From the NCBI GenBank assembly GCA_038131595.1, contig JAYPPR010000005.1:1-64000 (forward strand): 64,000 nucleotides of DNA. The letters run 5' to 3'. Below the pieces are notes generated by a model, which had not been told where the DNA came from, made no database searches, and saw only the letters and a program-made list of their open reading frames with translations. The DNA comes from UBA9926 sp038131595. GTDB lineage: Bacteria > Pseudomonadota > Gammaproteobacteria > Pseudomonadales > Azotimanducaceae. Both the position numbers and the translations under genes were made by a program. Shown one piece after another: positions 25,085 to 33,119 of this stretch; the first letter of the stretch is position 1, and each line of letters begins with the position of its first letter.

Positions 25085-26261
25085 CTATGGAATCAGCCGA
25101 ACGCTGATCACATCATCGACCGCTCGAAGTACGTCGGCGAGTTCCTCTTCCGGGCTCGCTTCAATATCGATGAGATTGTAGGCCAGTTCGTCACGACTCT
25201 TATTGATCATGTCGATCACATTGATGTTTCGGTCGGCAAGAATACTGAGTACCGACCCAAGCAATCGAGGAACGTTGCGATTCACGATGGCGATCCGACA
25301 CCCTGTCTGACTTCGCTCAAGGTTTACCGCAGGGAAATTGACAGAATTTTTGATATTGCCGTTGGCGAGAAAATCGATCACTTGATCAGCCACCATCATC
25401 GCGCAATTCTCTTCTGCCTCGTCTGTGCTGGCTCCGAGGTGCGGTGTGGCTATCACGCCATTGATGCCGAGCAATTCTGGCGTCGGGAAATCTGAGATGT
25501 ACTGGCTCAGTTGACCCGCTTCAATGGCATGCCGAATGGCGCTCGGTACTACCAACTCTCCGCGAGCAAAATTGAGCAAAACAGCGCCGGGTTGCATGAG
25601 TGCGAGTTGCTCTGCGTTAATTAACCCTTCGGTTTCCGGGAGCGCGGGAACGTGCAACGAGACCAAGTCGGACTTCGCAAGCAGCGCTGCCATGTTTTCC
25701 ATACGCTGCACCTGACTGGACAGTCTCCAAGCCGCTTCGACTGACAGTGCGGGATCATAGCCGAGCACGCGCATACCTAACCCCAGCGCCATATCAGCCA
25801 CCATCGAACCAATGGCACCGAGGCCAACGATGCCTAGCGTTCGCCCGTTCAATTCACTGCCTTTGAACTGTTTCTTAGCCGCTTCTACTTGAGCATTGAG
25901 CGCTGATTTTTTCCTGGTCGGCATCGAGTTGATTGACGTAATCAATGCCCTGAACAATGCCCCGCTGGGATAGGAGTAGTCCCGCCATCACGAGTTCTTT
26001 TACGGCGTTTGCGTTGGCGCCCGGCGTATTGAATACCACAACCCCGCGGTCAGATAGTTCAGCAACAGGTATGTTGTTGACTCCAGCGCCAGCTCGCCCG
26101 ACCGCCAACAACGCGTCCCCAGATTCCTCTACCGTCAACTTGTGGCTTCTAAGCAGAATCGCCTCTGGCGCAGGAATATCATCGCCAAGGTTGTATTCCG
26201 CACGGTCAAACTTTGACAGTCCCTTGTCCGAGATATTGTTAAGTGTTCGGATTTGAAACAT
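25085..26261 (-). pseudogene. serA: D-3-phosphoglycerate dehydrogenase, disrupted by a one-base frameshift
   Basis: Oxidises 3-phosphoglycerate in serine synthesis. Two frames join into one full SerA of about 390 aa. The first runs from MFQIRTLNNIS through NTPGANANAVKELVMAGLLL; the second has the Rossmann motif GIVGLGAIGSMVADMAL, the GATPHLGASTDEAEENCA-type region and a C-terminal ACT domain. The break is at a six-T run on the plus strand (25907-25912); with five bases the frame is continuous (EK-SALNAQVEAAKKQFKGSEL). Both halves are well conserved, so a homopolymer sequence error is more likely than real decay. Start ATG at 26261. Confidence 0.88.
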
Positions 26262-26363
26262 GTCTGACCCTCGCCACGAAAAGCGCGTATTGTACACAGA
26301 TCAACCACAACGAGGTGTCAATCGCTTCAATCAGGCGTTGAAATTCACTCAAATTCCCATGGG

Positions 26364-26597
26364 CTACCCCAGCTTGGCTTTGAGTCTTGGACCCCAAGCG
26401 ACAATGACAGCACCCTCGTCTGCGTATTCGGTGCGCGCTCGCGGCTTTGACTCCGAGGCTTCGAGTGGCTTCTCAGCCAAAAACTCACACAACAATTGCC
26501 CGGTTTCCATCATTTGCTGACGCTTGCTGGTTCTGGGCGAGCAAATAGCATGTTCGAGATCTTGGCTACCCAAACCGCTACTGCCACTCTGGATCAT
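26364..26597 (-). CDS. Small hypothetical protein (uncertain)
   Basis: An open frame of 77 codons beginning MIQSGSSGLGSQDLEHAICSP. Composition is protein-like, ending EGAVIVAWGPRLKAKLG, but there is no good ribosome site and I recognise no family. An overlapping short frame begins MSESLNDPEWQ just upstream, so a frameshifted longer gene is possible. It lies between serA and the tandem array. Confidence 0.3.
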   Translation of the reverse strand: MIQSGSSGLGSQDLEHAICSPRTSKRQQMMETGQLLCEFLAEKPLEASESKPRARTEYADEGAVIVAWGPRLKAKLG

Positions 26598-26616
26598 TGA
26601 GACTTTCGCTCATTTC

Positions 26617-26780
26617 GATTGAAGGCTCTTTATCCGTCGGGCTGAAGGCTCTTTACCCGTCGGCTGAAGGCTCTTTACCCGTCGGGCTGAAGGCTCTATA
26701 CCCGTCCGGCTGAAGGCTCTTTACCGTCGTTCCGGCTGAAGGCTCTTTCTTCGGCATCGCCCTCTGCTGAGGGCTCTTTT
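26617..26780. repeat. Degenerate ~23-bp tandem repeat array, seven units
   Basis: Seven units share the core CTGAAGGCTCTTTA followed by CCCGTCGG-like sequence. Core TGA positions are at about 26620, 26643, 26665, 26688, 26711, 26737 and 26768, giving steps of 23, 22, 23, 23, 26 and 31 bp. Middle units are nearly identical and edge units are diverged. It lies just beyond the 3' end of the ABC permease gene. Confidence 0.85.
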
Positions 26781-26809
26781 CTGTCTTTTCACAAAGCCAG
26801 CATCACGAG

Positions 26810-27677
26810 TCAGGGCAATCGATCAAAGCAATGACGCCGGCTCCAAATGGTGCAGCCAATCATCAGGGCCGCCACAATCAGCCCCAGCCCTAGTTGAACA
26901 GACTGCACGCTCTCACTGCTCATCATCTCAGCTGAGACATTCGCACGAGACCAAAACCAATCCGTCAGCCAAGCCACATCAAAGAGAAGATTCTCTACCA
27001 ATGTAGCCACCAACGGGACGCCAAGCACCCAAAGTAGCGGGGTGCGCAACGCCCACTGTGAGACAAGAAGACTCCAGGCGAAAAAGGGCGCAATCCAAGC
27101 AACCTGCACCATCATGGTTCCAGCGTGGCTAGCCAACCCGACTCCATGGATGGCCATCGCCTCAGCAATAAGTGCCGTATCTGACACCATCGCAGCGGCA
27201 CCGATGGACGAGATCAAAACGATGATCCCGCCTGCCACCCAGCCAATGAGAAAAGTAAGTCATTGGCAGCAGGATCCAGCCATACAACCACTTCGCCAGC
27301 ACCGTTTCGGTATTTGAAAGGGGGAGCGACAGCCAAAACAAAATGCTTCGATCCTTTCGCTCCTGGTATAACGCTGACAGGACATAGGCCCAACCAACGA
27401 GCAGACCAAGCAATCCAAACCCCATGGTGACTGCAGATCCCGCGTTTGCTATCGGTGCTCCGAGTGAAGACAAATCCGCTTCCACGCCATTCAATTGAAT
27501 CTGGGTCTCCCAGTTACCCGCCTGATCAATGAGTAGTTCATTGCCGATGAGTACGGCAATCAGTGACAGAACAATGAGCAATCCACCAAACCCAAGCGGT
27601 AACTTGTAAGAAAGTGTCGGGTGCTCCCAGCGCTCTCTTCGAGCCATGTAAGTCCATTTATTCAAGGCTGTATTCAT
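26810..27677 (-). pseudogene. ABC transporter permease, disrupted by a one-base frameshift
   Basis: Integral membrane component of the ABC system encoded just upstream. Two overlapping frames form one protein of about 288 aa with six or so hydrophobic segments (GFGGLLIVLSLIAVLIG; VTMGFGLLGLLVGWAYVLSALYQERKDRSILFW; further segments in the second half). The break is at the four-A run 27251-27254 (plus strand): with three bases the segment reads PMTYFLIGWVAGGIIVLISS, a sensible transmembrane helix. The start at 27677 has AGGAGATAAATA in front. It resembles ABC-2/YtrC-like permeases whose genes follow GntR and ATPase genes. Confidence 0.75.
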
Positions 27678-27687
27678 TATTTATCTC

Positions 27688-28593
27688 CTAATGATGGCCG
27701 CCTGCTGGGGATGCATCCCCAACCAGCGCCACAAATAACTCAGCCAAACTGGTTTGACGGACCTGACCAAGCGATTGCCACTCGGTGTCAGGATGATCCT
27801 CAAAAATCATCACTGCGCCTGCTAAATTGGCTCGCTCGTAAATGGGTTTTCTCGCACGAGCACTTGCCAATGATTCAGGAGCGACGTCAACGCTCACGTA
27901 CTTCGCTGCGATATTTTCGATAGTGTCATTCAGCAAGATCTGACCTTGATCGATCATCACCAGATCAGAGAGCAGGAACTCGATCTCCTCAATCTGGTGG
28001 GTGCTGATCAAGAGTGATCGCGATTCATTAAGAAATCGCTCATACAGCTGACGATAGAAGGCCTCGCGATACAGCAAGTCGAGCCCTAAGGTTGGCTCAT
28101 CGAGTACAAGCAATTGAGAATCAAGCGCAAGCACCAAGGCCAAATGCAACTGTGTCACCATGCCTTTCGACAGGCTGCTAATTTGCGCGGTGGCACCGAT
28201 TTGGGAATCGGCCAGCAACGCTTTTGCCTGCTCAACCTGGAAATGGGGATGGACAGCAGCCATGAATTCAAGCGCCTGATCAACGCGTAACCACCGCGGC
28301 AAAATCCCAACGTCCGAAATAAAGCTAACCGATTCCATGACCCGGTGCCGGCTGGTTTTAGGGTTTTGTCCCATCACCTCAATGTCACCGCTATAGTCGG
28401 TAAACCCCAACGCTGCTTTGATGGTCGTTGTTTTACCTGCGCCGTTACGGCCGAGGAACCCAATCACCCTACCTGGTGGTACCTCGAAATGAACGTTCTT
28501 CAATATTTCTTTGCCATCGATGGACTTCGATAGCGACCGAATCGACAAGAGCGCCTGGTCTTTTAGGGGAGCATTCTCTAACACCGTATTCAT
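27688..28593 (-). CDS. ABC transporter ATP-binding protein (YtrB-like)
   Basis: ATPase of an ABC-2 type transporter, 301 aa. It has Walker A GRNGAGKTTT, a degenerate signature region (SSLSKGMVTQLHLALVLAL), Walker B LLVLDEPTLGLD and the H-loop LLISTHQIEE. A C-terminal regulatory-type extension of about 90 residues follows. The signature SKGM in place of SGGQ is common in this class. ATG at 28593 overlaps the GntR stop (ATGA) and has GGAG 8 nt upstream. With the GntR gene and permease it forms a YtrABC-like module. Confidence 0.88.
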   Translation of the reverse strand: MNTVLENAPLKDQALLSIRSLSKSIDGKEILKNVHFEVPPGRVIGFLGRNGAGKTTTIKAALGFTDYSGDIEVMGQNPKTSRHRVMESVSFISDVGILPRWLRVDQALEFMAAVHPHFQVEQAKALLADSQIGATAQISSLSKGMVTQLHLALVLALDSQLLVLDEPTLGLDLLYREAFYRQLYERFLNESRSLLISTHQIEEIEFLLSDLVMIDQGQILLNDTIENIAAKYVSVDVAPESLASARARKPIYERANLAGAVMIFEDHPDTEWQSLGQVRQTSLAELFVALVGDASPAGGHH

Positions 28594-28943
28594 GACTCTT
28601 TCTCCGTTAGGTCTTTGAGCGACCACTCCAGTCGCGCCAATTTCGTTTTAATCACCGGCCACTCCTCCTCAATGAATCGTTTTCGCTCGAGTTGCAGCAA
28701 TCTCTCTCGTGCACCCTCTACCAAATACATGCCTAGTCCCCGCCGCTTCTCCAGCACGTCATCATCAACGAGTCTCTGGATGGCTTTACTTGCCGTCAGC
28801 GGATTCACACGATGTGTTTCGGCGATGGCCCGAACAGATGGCAGCGGATCGCCCTCTTGGATCGCGCCGTCTATGACCAGCCCCACTAAATGCTGGTGGA
28901 TCTGCACATAAATCGGATCTTTTTCATTCCACTGAATCGACAT
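28590..28943 (-). CDS. GntR family regulator, YtrA subfamily
   Basis: Short GntR-type regulator of 117 aa. The winged helix spans about residues 10-75, with recognition region HRVNPLTASKAIQRLVDDDVLEKRRGLGMYL. The C-terminal part is only about 40 residues of helix, which is the mark of the YtrA subfamily rather than of FadR or HutC types. In known cases such regulators repress the ABC operon they head. A palindrome suited to it lies at 29608-29631 upstream of the operon. Confidence 0.9.
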   Translation of the reverse strand: MSIQWNEKDPIYVQIHQHLVGLVIDGAIQEGDPLPSVRAIAETHRVNPLTASKAIQRLVDDDVLEKRRGLGMYLVEGARERLLQLERKRFIEEEWPVIKTKLARLEWSLKDLTEKES

Positions 28944-28952
28944 CGCGCGCCC

Positions 28953-29477
28953 TCATGAAGCCTGTTCGATTGAATCCGGTGTCACACCCCTCTCAGCATC
29001 CACATCGAGTTGCAGGTTGATAGATACCTCATCGCTCGCGTCATCAGCGTCAAGCTGTATCGATAATCGAACGTTTTCTAGGGATTCGAGAGCCGTGAGT
29101 GCCATTAATTCAGCAAGTCCCGTGGCTGCCTCCTCCGAGTGAACCAGTTGCCGCATCGCGGCCAACTGATCAGCGTCGTCCAACGCTTCGATCCTCTTCA
29201 ATTCGGCCAGTAGCGCCATCGCTGGTGACTCGCTTGACAGTTTGCGAAGCATTTCCGTCTGTGACGGGTCATCCATTGTTTCTATCTGCGCCAATTGGAC
29301 CGCTAACTGGTTAACAGCATCGCGCTGCTCAGCAGACTCGCTAAACACCAAACTGGCCGATGAGGACTCAGCATTGGCTGGCCCTTGCACATTTCCAGCG
29401 TCGATCATTTCGGCAAGAAGAATCGCGCCCCCCACCAGCACACCGACAATCACTGCTTGAATGTATCGCTCGTTCAT
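28953..29477 (-). CDS. Membrane-anchored hypothetical protein with ~31-aa internal repeats
   Basis: A 174-aa protein that starts MNERYIQAVIVGVLVGGAILLAEM, one N-terminal transmembrane helix, so the rest is probably periplasmic. Residues about 60-136 hold a repeat of about 31 residues: LAQIETMDDPSQTEMLRKL, LAELKRIEALDDADQLAAM and a shortened LAELMALTALESLENV. An acidic C-terminal region with alternating hydrophobic residues (LSIQLDADD, INLQLDVDAE) follows. It is the first gene of the GntR/ABC operon, 9 bp before the regulator. I do not recognise the family; a substrate-sensing or partner role for the transporter is only inferred. Confidence 0.7.
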   Translation of the reverse strand: MNERYIQAVIVGVLVGGAILLAEMIDAGNVQGPANAESSSASLVFSESAEQRDAVNQLAVQLAQIETMDDPSQTEMLRKLSSESPAMALLAELKRIEALDDADQLAAMRQLVHSEEAATGLAELMALTALESLENVRLSIQLDADDASDEVSINLQLDVDAERGVTPDSIEQAS

Positions 29478-30133
29478 TGCTGCTCCTCCATTATGTAAAA
29501 GCTGCTTTGCGCAGCTGTCTTATCCCTTGGGTCCGCCCCCTTCCGAGTTGAAAGTCACTGCCTACAACTTGGCTATTGGGACTGGTTCATTCTCACTGCT
29601 GCGATATAGTGTATTACTAATGTATAACACTACCCTGATCAATCCCCAGCAAAAATCGCCTTAGGTTGCATGCTCGATGGCTTGGTTTTCAACTAGATAA
29701 GGGATCCTGCATCGAGGGCAACGTCAAGGGTTTTCTCTGGTAGGTACTTAAAAAAGTAATCCTCGGACAGACGAGCAGCCGCATACGGACCACCAGTGAG
29801 TGGCGCAATGATGAGCGCCGCAATGTCTTGATGCTGATCTTCCAGCAGGATGACACCCCAAGGCGTTGCAAGACGAAATCTGAACTGCCGAACGTGACTT
29901 CTGACAGGCCGATGTTCCGACGTTCGTAAAGATCACTCTGAAATCCGGCTTTGGCAATTAAGACGTTCAATCACTCGCGAGAGTCAGTCTCTTTCCGGAG
30001 CGCTATCGACGGGCACTTCCTCGATCTGCGCGGGTTCACCGCCGAACTGTTCGGCTCACGCTACCGCCGAACTGGGGGTCGACTTATCGATTGGGATCAA
30101 TAGCCAAAACCCGCGCTAGCTAGACACTTGGAA
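29478..30133. other. Intergenic region with operator candidate and possible gene remnants
   Basis: A 656-bp gap. The left part holds the promoter area of the ABC operon, with the palindrome at 29608-29631. The minus strand between about 29690 and 30070 has broken protein-like stretches in different frames. One ends ATPWGVILLEDQHQDIAAL...VALDAGSLI, another is AEQFGGEPAQIEEVPVDSA. Neither has a proper start. They could be relics of one or two genes; I recognise no family. Confidence 0.35.
29608..29631. promoter_or_regulatory. 24-bp palindrome, candidate operator of the GntR (YtrA-like) regulator
   Basis: The outer arms AGTGT and ACACT and the inner TAC and GTA triplets are symmetric: 16 of 24 positions are self-complementary about the centre. 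It lies 131 bp before the first gene of the ABC operon, inside an AT-rich promoter-like segment. From memory, B. subtilis YtrA binds an inverted repeat with AGTGTA/TACACT arms at similar spacing. Confidence 0.6.
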
Positions 30134-31654
30134 TCAATCCCGATAGTCAAGCGGGGGCGCTCGATCTCCCAATAAGGCCTCATACTTGAATTCAGGTCCT
30201 CTACGGCGATCAAATTCGGCTTTAGCCCCACGAACCAATGCGGGATCAAGCATCAAGTCTCTTGCAGTAAGCGCCAGTGCCTTTGCTGCCAACATCATGC
30301 CTTTCGTGCCTATGCTCGTGCCACCTGCGGCAATGGCTTGCCAACTGTGTGCGGAGGTTCCGGCCACCCAGGTTGCCGTGGTCAGGCCCGTCGTTGGCAC
30401 TACCCAACTCACATCTCCCACATCGGTTGAGCCGCCTCCCTGCTGAAGTTTCATGGGCTGGATCATCCGCTCAAATGCCGGAATGGGCTGAGATAAACCC
30501 AGTGTTGACTGAATTTCATTAGCAAACTGCCGCTCGCTCTCCGACAATTCGAAACCACCCAGCCAGGATAGATTACGGTGCATAGCGGTCGCCAGCGCTT
30601 CATTAGGCAATAAGCTGTGATTGCCATGCATGGTTTCGACGCTGACGTCGGTGCCAGTACCCATCGCGGCTCCGTCTGCCGCTAACATGACGCGATCCCA
30701 TATTGTTTTTAAGGTTTCGGCATCCGGGTGCCGGATGTAGTAGTACACCTCAGCCGCATCAGGGACCACGTTGGGTGCCTTGCCGCCTTCGGTGATCACG
30801 TAATGAATACGCGTTTCTTGGGGCACATGCTCGCGCATTAAATTAACCATGAAGTTCAATGCTTCAACGCCGTCAAGCGCAGACCGTCCGCGCTCGGGTG
30901 CGGCAGCAGCATGGGAAGACTGGCCCTTAAAACGAATCCTGGCTGACTTGTTAGCGAGGCTCGTTGCGGGGTTCGCGGTATTCCTGTCAGCAGAATGCCA
31001 ATGCAAAACCGTGTCTACGTCATCGAACAGACCCGCTCTGACCATATAGACCTTGCCCGACCCACCCTCTTCCGCTGGCGTCCCATAAAGACGAATCGTA
31101 CCCTGGCGCCCCGTATCTTCTAGCCAATGACGTAAAGCGATCGCTGCCGCGGTTGAGGCAGTCCCAAAGAGGTGATGGCCGCACGCGTGACCCGCACGCT
31201 GGTTGGGAAGCTCATCGCGACGGGGCAAGGCGCTCTGAGTAATCCCCGGGAGCGCATCAAACTCTGCCAAAATACCGATGACGGGCTGCCCCGAACCAAA
31301 GCTTGCAACAAACGCCGTTGGTATATCTGCTACTCCCTCTTGGATACTGAACCCCTCTTCTCGGAGGGTTTGCTGAAGTAGTGCGCTACTCTTAACTTCT
31401 TGATAGCCCACCTCCGCCCAGTTCCAGATGCGCCGACTGATCCCCTCATAGCGCACCGTGTTTGCCTCTATCGCGGAAAGCATGGTTAGTGCGTCGTCGT
31501 CCATCTCATCTTCGGCAAGCGAGATTGGAATCTGAAGGGACCATACCCCTAACAGAGCAAGCCCCAAGCAGACTCGGAGGTAGTTCATGATGCGAGCACG
31601 AGCGCTACACCTTTCGAGCAAGCTCGCACCATTTGCATATCGTATTTGTATCAT
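30134..31654 (-). CDS. Secreted M20 family amidohydrolase (AbgB/PabB-hydrolase-like)
   Basis: Zinc peptidase of the M20 family, 506 aa from this start. Metal and catalytic motifs are visible: GHACGHHLFG, YGTPAEEGGSGK and LHWHSADRN, with a dimerisation lid domain (about 245-345). It most resembles the p-aminobenzoyl-glutamate hydrolase subunit B group. A signal peptide (MNYLRVCLGLALLGVWSLQIPISLAEDE) begins 22 codons in. GGGAGGAGG sits just upstream of the ATG at 31654, so that start is kept, although 31588 gives a more typical signal peptide. Substrate unknown; it is probably periplasmic. Confidence 0.82.
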   Translation of the reverse strand: MIQIRYANGASLLERCSARARIMNYLRVCLGLALLGVWSLQIPISLAEDEMDDDALTMLSAIEANTVRYEGISRRIWNWAEVGYQEVKSSALLQQTLREEGFSIQEGVADIPTAFVASFGSGQPVIGILAEFDALPGITQSALPRRDELPNQRAGHACGHHLFGTASTAAAIALRHWLEDTGRQGTIRLYGTPAEEGGSGKVYMVRAGLFDDVDTVLHWHSADRNTANPATSLANKSARIRFKGQSSHAAAAPERGRSALDGVEALNFMVNLMREHVPQETRIHYVITEGGKAPNVVPDAAEVYYYIRHPDAETLKTIWDRVMLAADGAAMGTGTDVSVETMHGNHSLLPNEALATAMHRNLSWLGGFELSESERQFANEIQSTLGLSQPIPAFERMIQPMKLQQGGGSTDVGDVSWVVPTTGLTTATWVAGTSAHSWQAIAAGGTSIGTKGMMLAAKALALTARDLMLDPALVRGAKAEFDRRRGPEFKYEALLGDRAPPLDYRD

Positions 31655-32042
31655 TCGCCTCCTCCCATCAATGGTGTCTCAATTGACCCGTGAGGGGCCT
31701 CTGCAGCGGGCCATCAACTATTCGACGCTACTATCCAATCATTAACCCACGACATTTGCTACTCATGGCGGACGTCTTGCACCCCTATTAACGCGTCAAC
31801 CCCAAAAGATCGCTACAGGTTCACTCGATAGACGTATGGCAACGGACGTTCGGCCGTCGAATCAATGCAATGCGCAAGCGATGTCTTGGCGCTCAATCAT
31901 CTTTGATGCTGTCTCTTTTGGCCGCGCCTCTAGCGCTGCAAGAGCAAAACGTGGCTGATACTCGGGCCAGGTGCCATAGACCACGACCAATAAGTTGTCG
32001 CACAAACCCTTGTCTCGAATCATTCCTTTTTGGATAGGCTCC
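31655..32042. other. Intergenic region between the M20 peptidase start and the MurG-like gene end
   Basis: A 388-bp spacer. Apart from the peptidase ribosome site at its right-hand start I see no gene, repeat or strong hairpin. A 68-codon minus-strand frame at its left end overlaps the MurG-like stop and looks spurious. Confidence 0.4.
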
Positions 32043-33119
32043 CTAGGCTTTTTCCCCTGTAACCGCATCGATCAACTCGATAATCTTCTCGGTGCCATCG
32101 CCAGCCTGCTGATCTGAGATCGCCGCTCGGTAGCGCTCAGGCTGCGCCCACACTTTCTCAATCGAGGCGAGCAATGCCTCTACCGTTGCGTCTTGCTCAT
32201 GCAATACTGCTGAGCAACCCGCCCTTTCAAACAACGCCGCGTTTTGAAGTTGATCTCCTCGACTGGCGCCGAGCCCAAGCGGAATCAACACGTGTAATTT
32301 TTTGAGTGCCAGCAGCTCATACAACGCATTCGCACCTGCTCGACTGATGACGAGATCCGCCGCCGCGAGGACATCACCAAACTCATCGCCGATATATTCA
32401 AAGGCTAGGTACCCATTCTTTTCGGGCGCTTCCTTGATACCCGCTGCCCCTAGGACATGAACGACCGTCCAGTTCTCGAGCAGCGTGTCGATTGAGTCAA
32501 AGATCAACTGGTTGATACTCGCAGCCCCGAGTGACCCCCCCACAATCAGCAGCATTGGCTTCGAACCGGGCTCCCTTTCCAGGCCAAGAAAGGCTTTAGC
32601 CCGCTGATCTGACACATTTTTCAACGCCTTCCGGAGCGGCGTTCCCGTATGGACCGCTTGCTTACCGCTCACGTGCACGAGCGATGCTTCAAAATTCACG
32701 CATATCGCCTTAGCTATCGGAAAGCAGAGCCGGTTAGCAAGCCCCGGCGTCACGTCGGATTCATGCACGATGACCGGAATTCGACAAAGCCAGCCAGCGA
32801 CTACGACAGGTACTGCGGCAAACCCACCCTTTGAAAAGACAATGTCTGGCTTAAAGCGCCAGATGGCCATAACGGCTTGAATGGTGCCCAGCGCAATACG
32901 AAATGGGTCGGTAAAGTTTTTCCAATCAAAGTATCGTCGAAGCTTCCCAGAGGCGATCTGAACCAGGGGCAGACCCGCTTGTTGGACCAAGTCTGCCTCT
33001 AGAGGATGGCGAGAACCCACGTAAAGCACTTCATCCCCTCTCGCGAGAAGCTGCTCGGCAATCGCGATGTTGGGGGTTACGTGCCCGGCGCTGCCGCCAC
33101 CCGTCAAGACAATTTTCAT
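32043..33119 (-). CDS. MurG-like UDP-GlcNAc glycosyltransferase, Firmicute-like type
   Basis: GT28-family glycosyltransferase of 358 aa. It has the N-terminal glycine-rich GGGSAGHVTPNIAIAEQLL, the KLRRYFDWKNFTDPF and FSKGGFAAVPVVVAGWLCRIPVIVHESDVTPGLANRL segments, and the C-terminal donor site (GGSLGAASINQLI; SRAGANALYELLAL). MurG makes lipid II from lipid I at the inner membrane. The sequence recalls MurG of bacilli and clostridia much more than E. coli MurG, and it is outside the dcw cluster. It could be a second MurG or a related glycosyltransferase. Its ATG overlaps the hda stop (ATGA). Confidence 0.82.
   Translation of the reverse strand: MKIVLTGGGSAGHVTPNIAIAEQLLARGDEVLYVGSRHPLEADLVQQAGLPLVQIASGKLRRYFDWKNFTDPFRIALGTIQAVMAIWRFKPDIVFSKGGFAAVPVVVAGWLCRIPVIVHESDVTPGLANRLCFPIAKAICVNFEASLVHVSGKQAVHTGTPLRKALKNVSDQRAKAFLGLEREPGSKPMLLIVGGSLGAASINQLIFDSIDTLLENWTVVHVLGAAGIKEAPEKNGYLAFEYIGDEFGDVLAAADLVISRAGANALYELLALKKLHVLIPLGLGASRGDQLQNAALFERAGCSAVLHEQDATVEALLASIEKVWAQPERYRAAISDQQAGDGTEKIIELIDAVTGEKA

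Noticed and set aside
25907..25912. Programmed ribosomal frameshift in serA
   Set aside because: The frame change needed is skipping one base, not -1; there is no known recoding in this family, and two other genes in the window show the same type of extra base. Error or a simple lesion is more likely.
26617..26780. Regular repeats that might be a CRISPR array
   Set aside because: Units are contiguous at 22-23 bp with no unique spacers, no dyad in the repeat and no cas genes in the window; it is a tandem array.
31862..32068. 68-codon minus-strand frame at the end of the MurG-like gene
   Set aside because: It overlaps the MurG-like stop in another frame, without a ribosome site or recognisable sequence.
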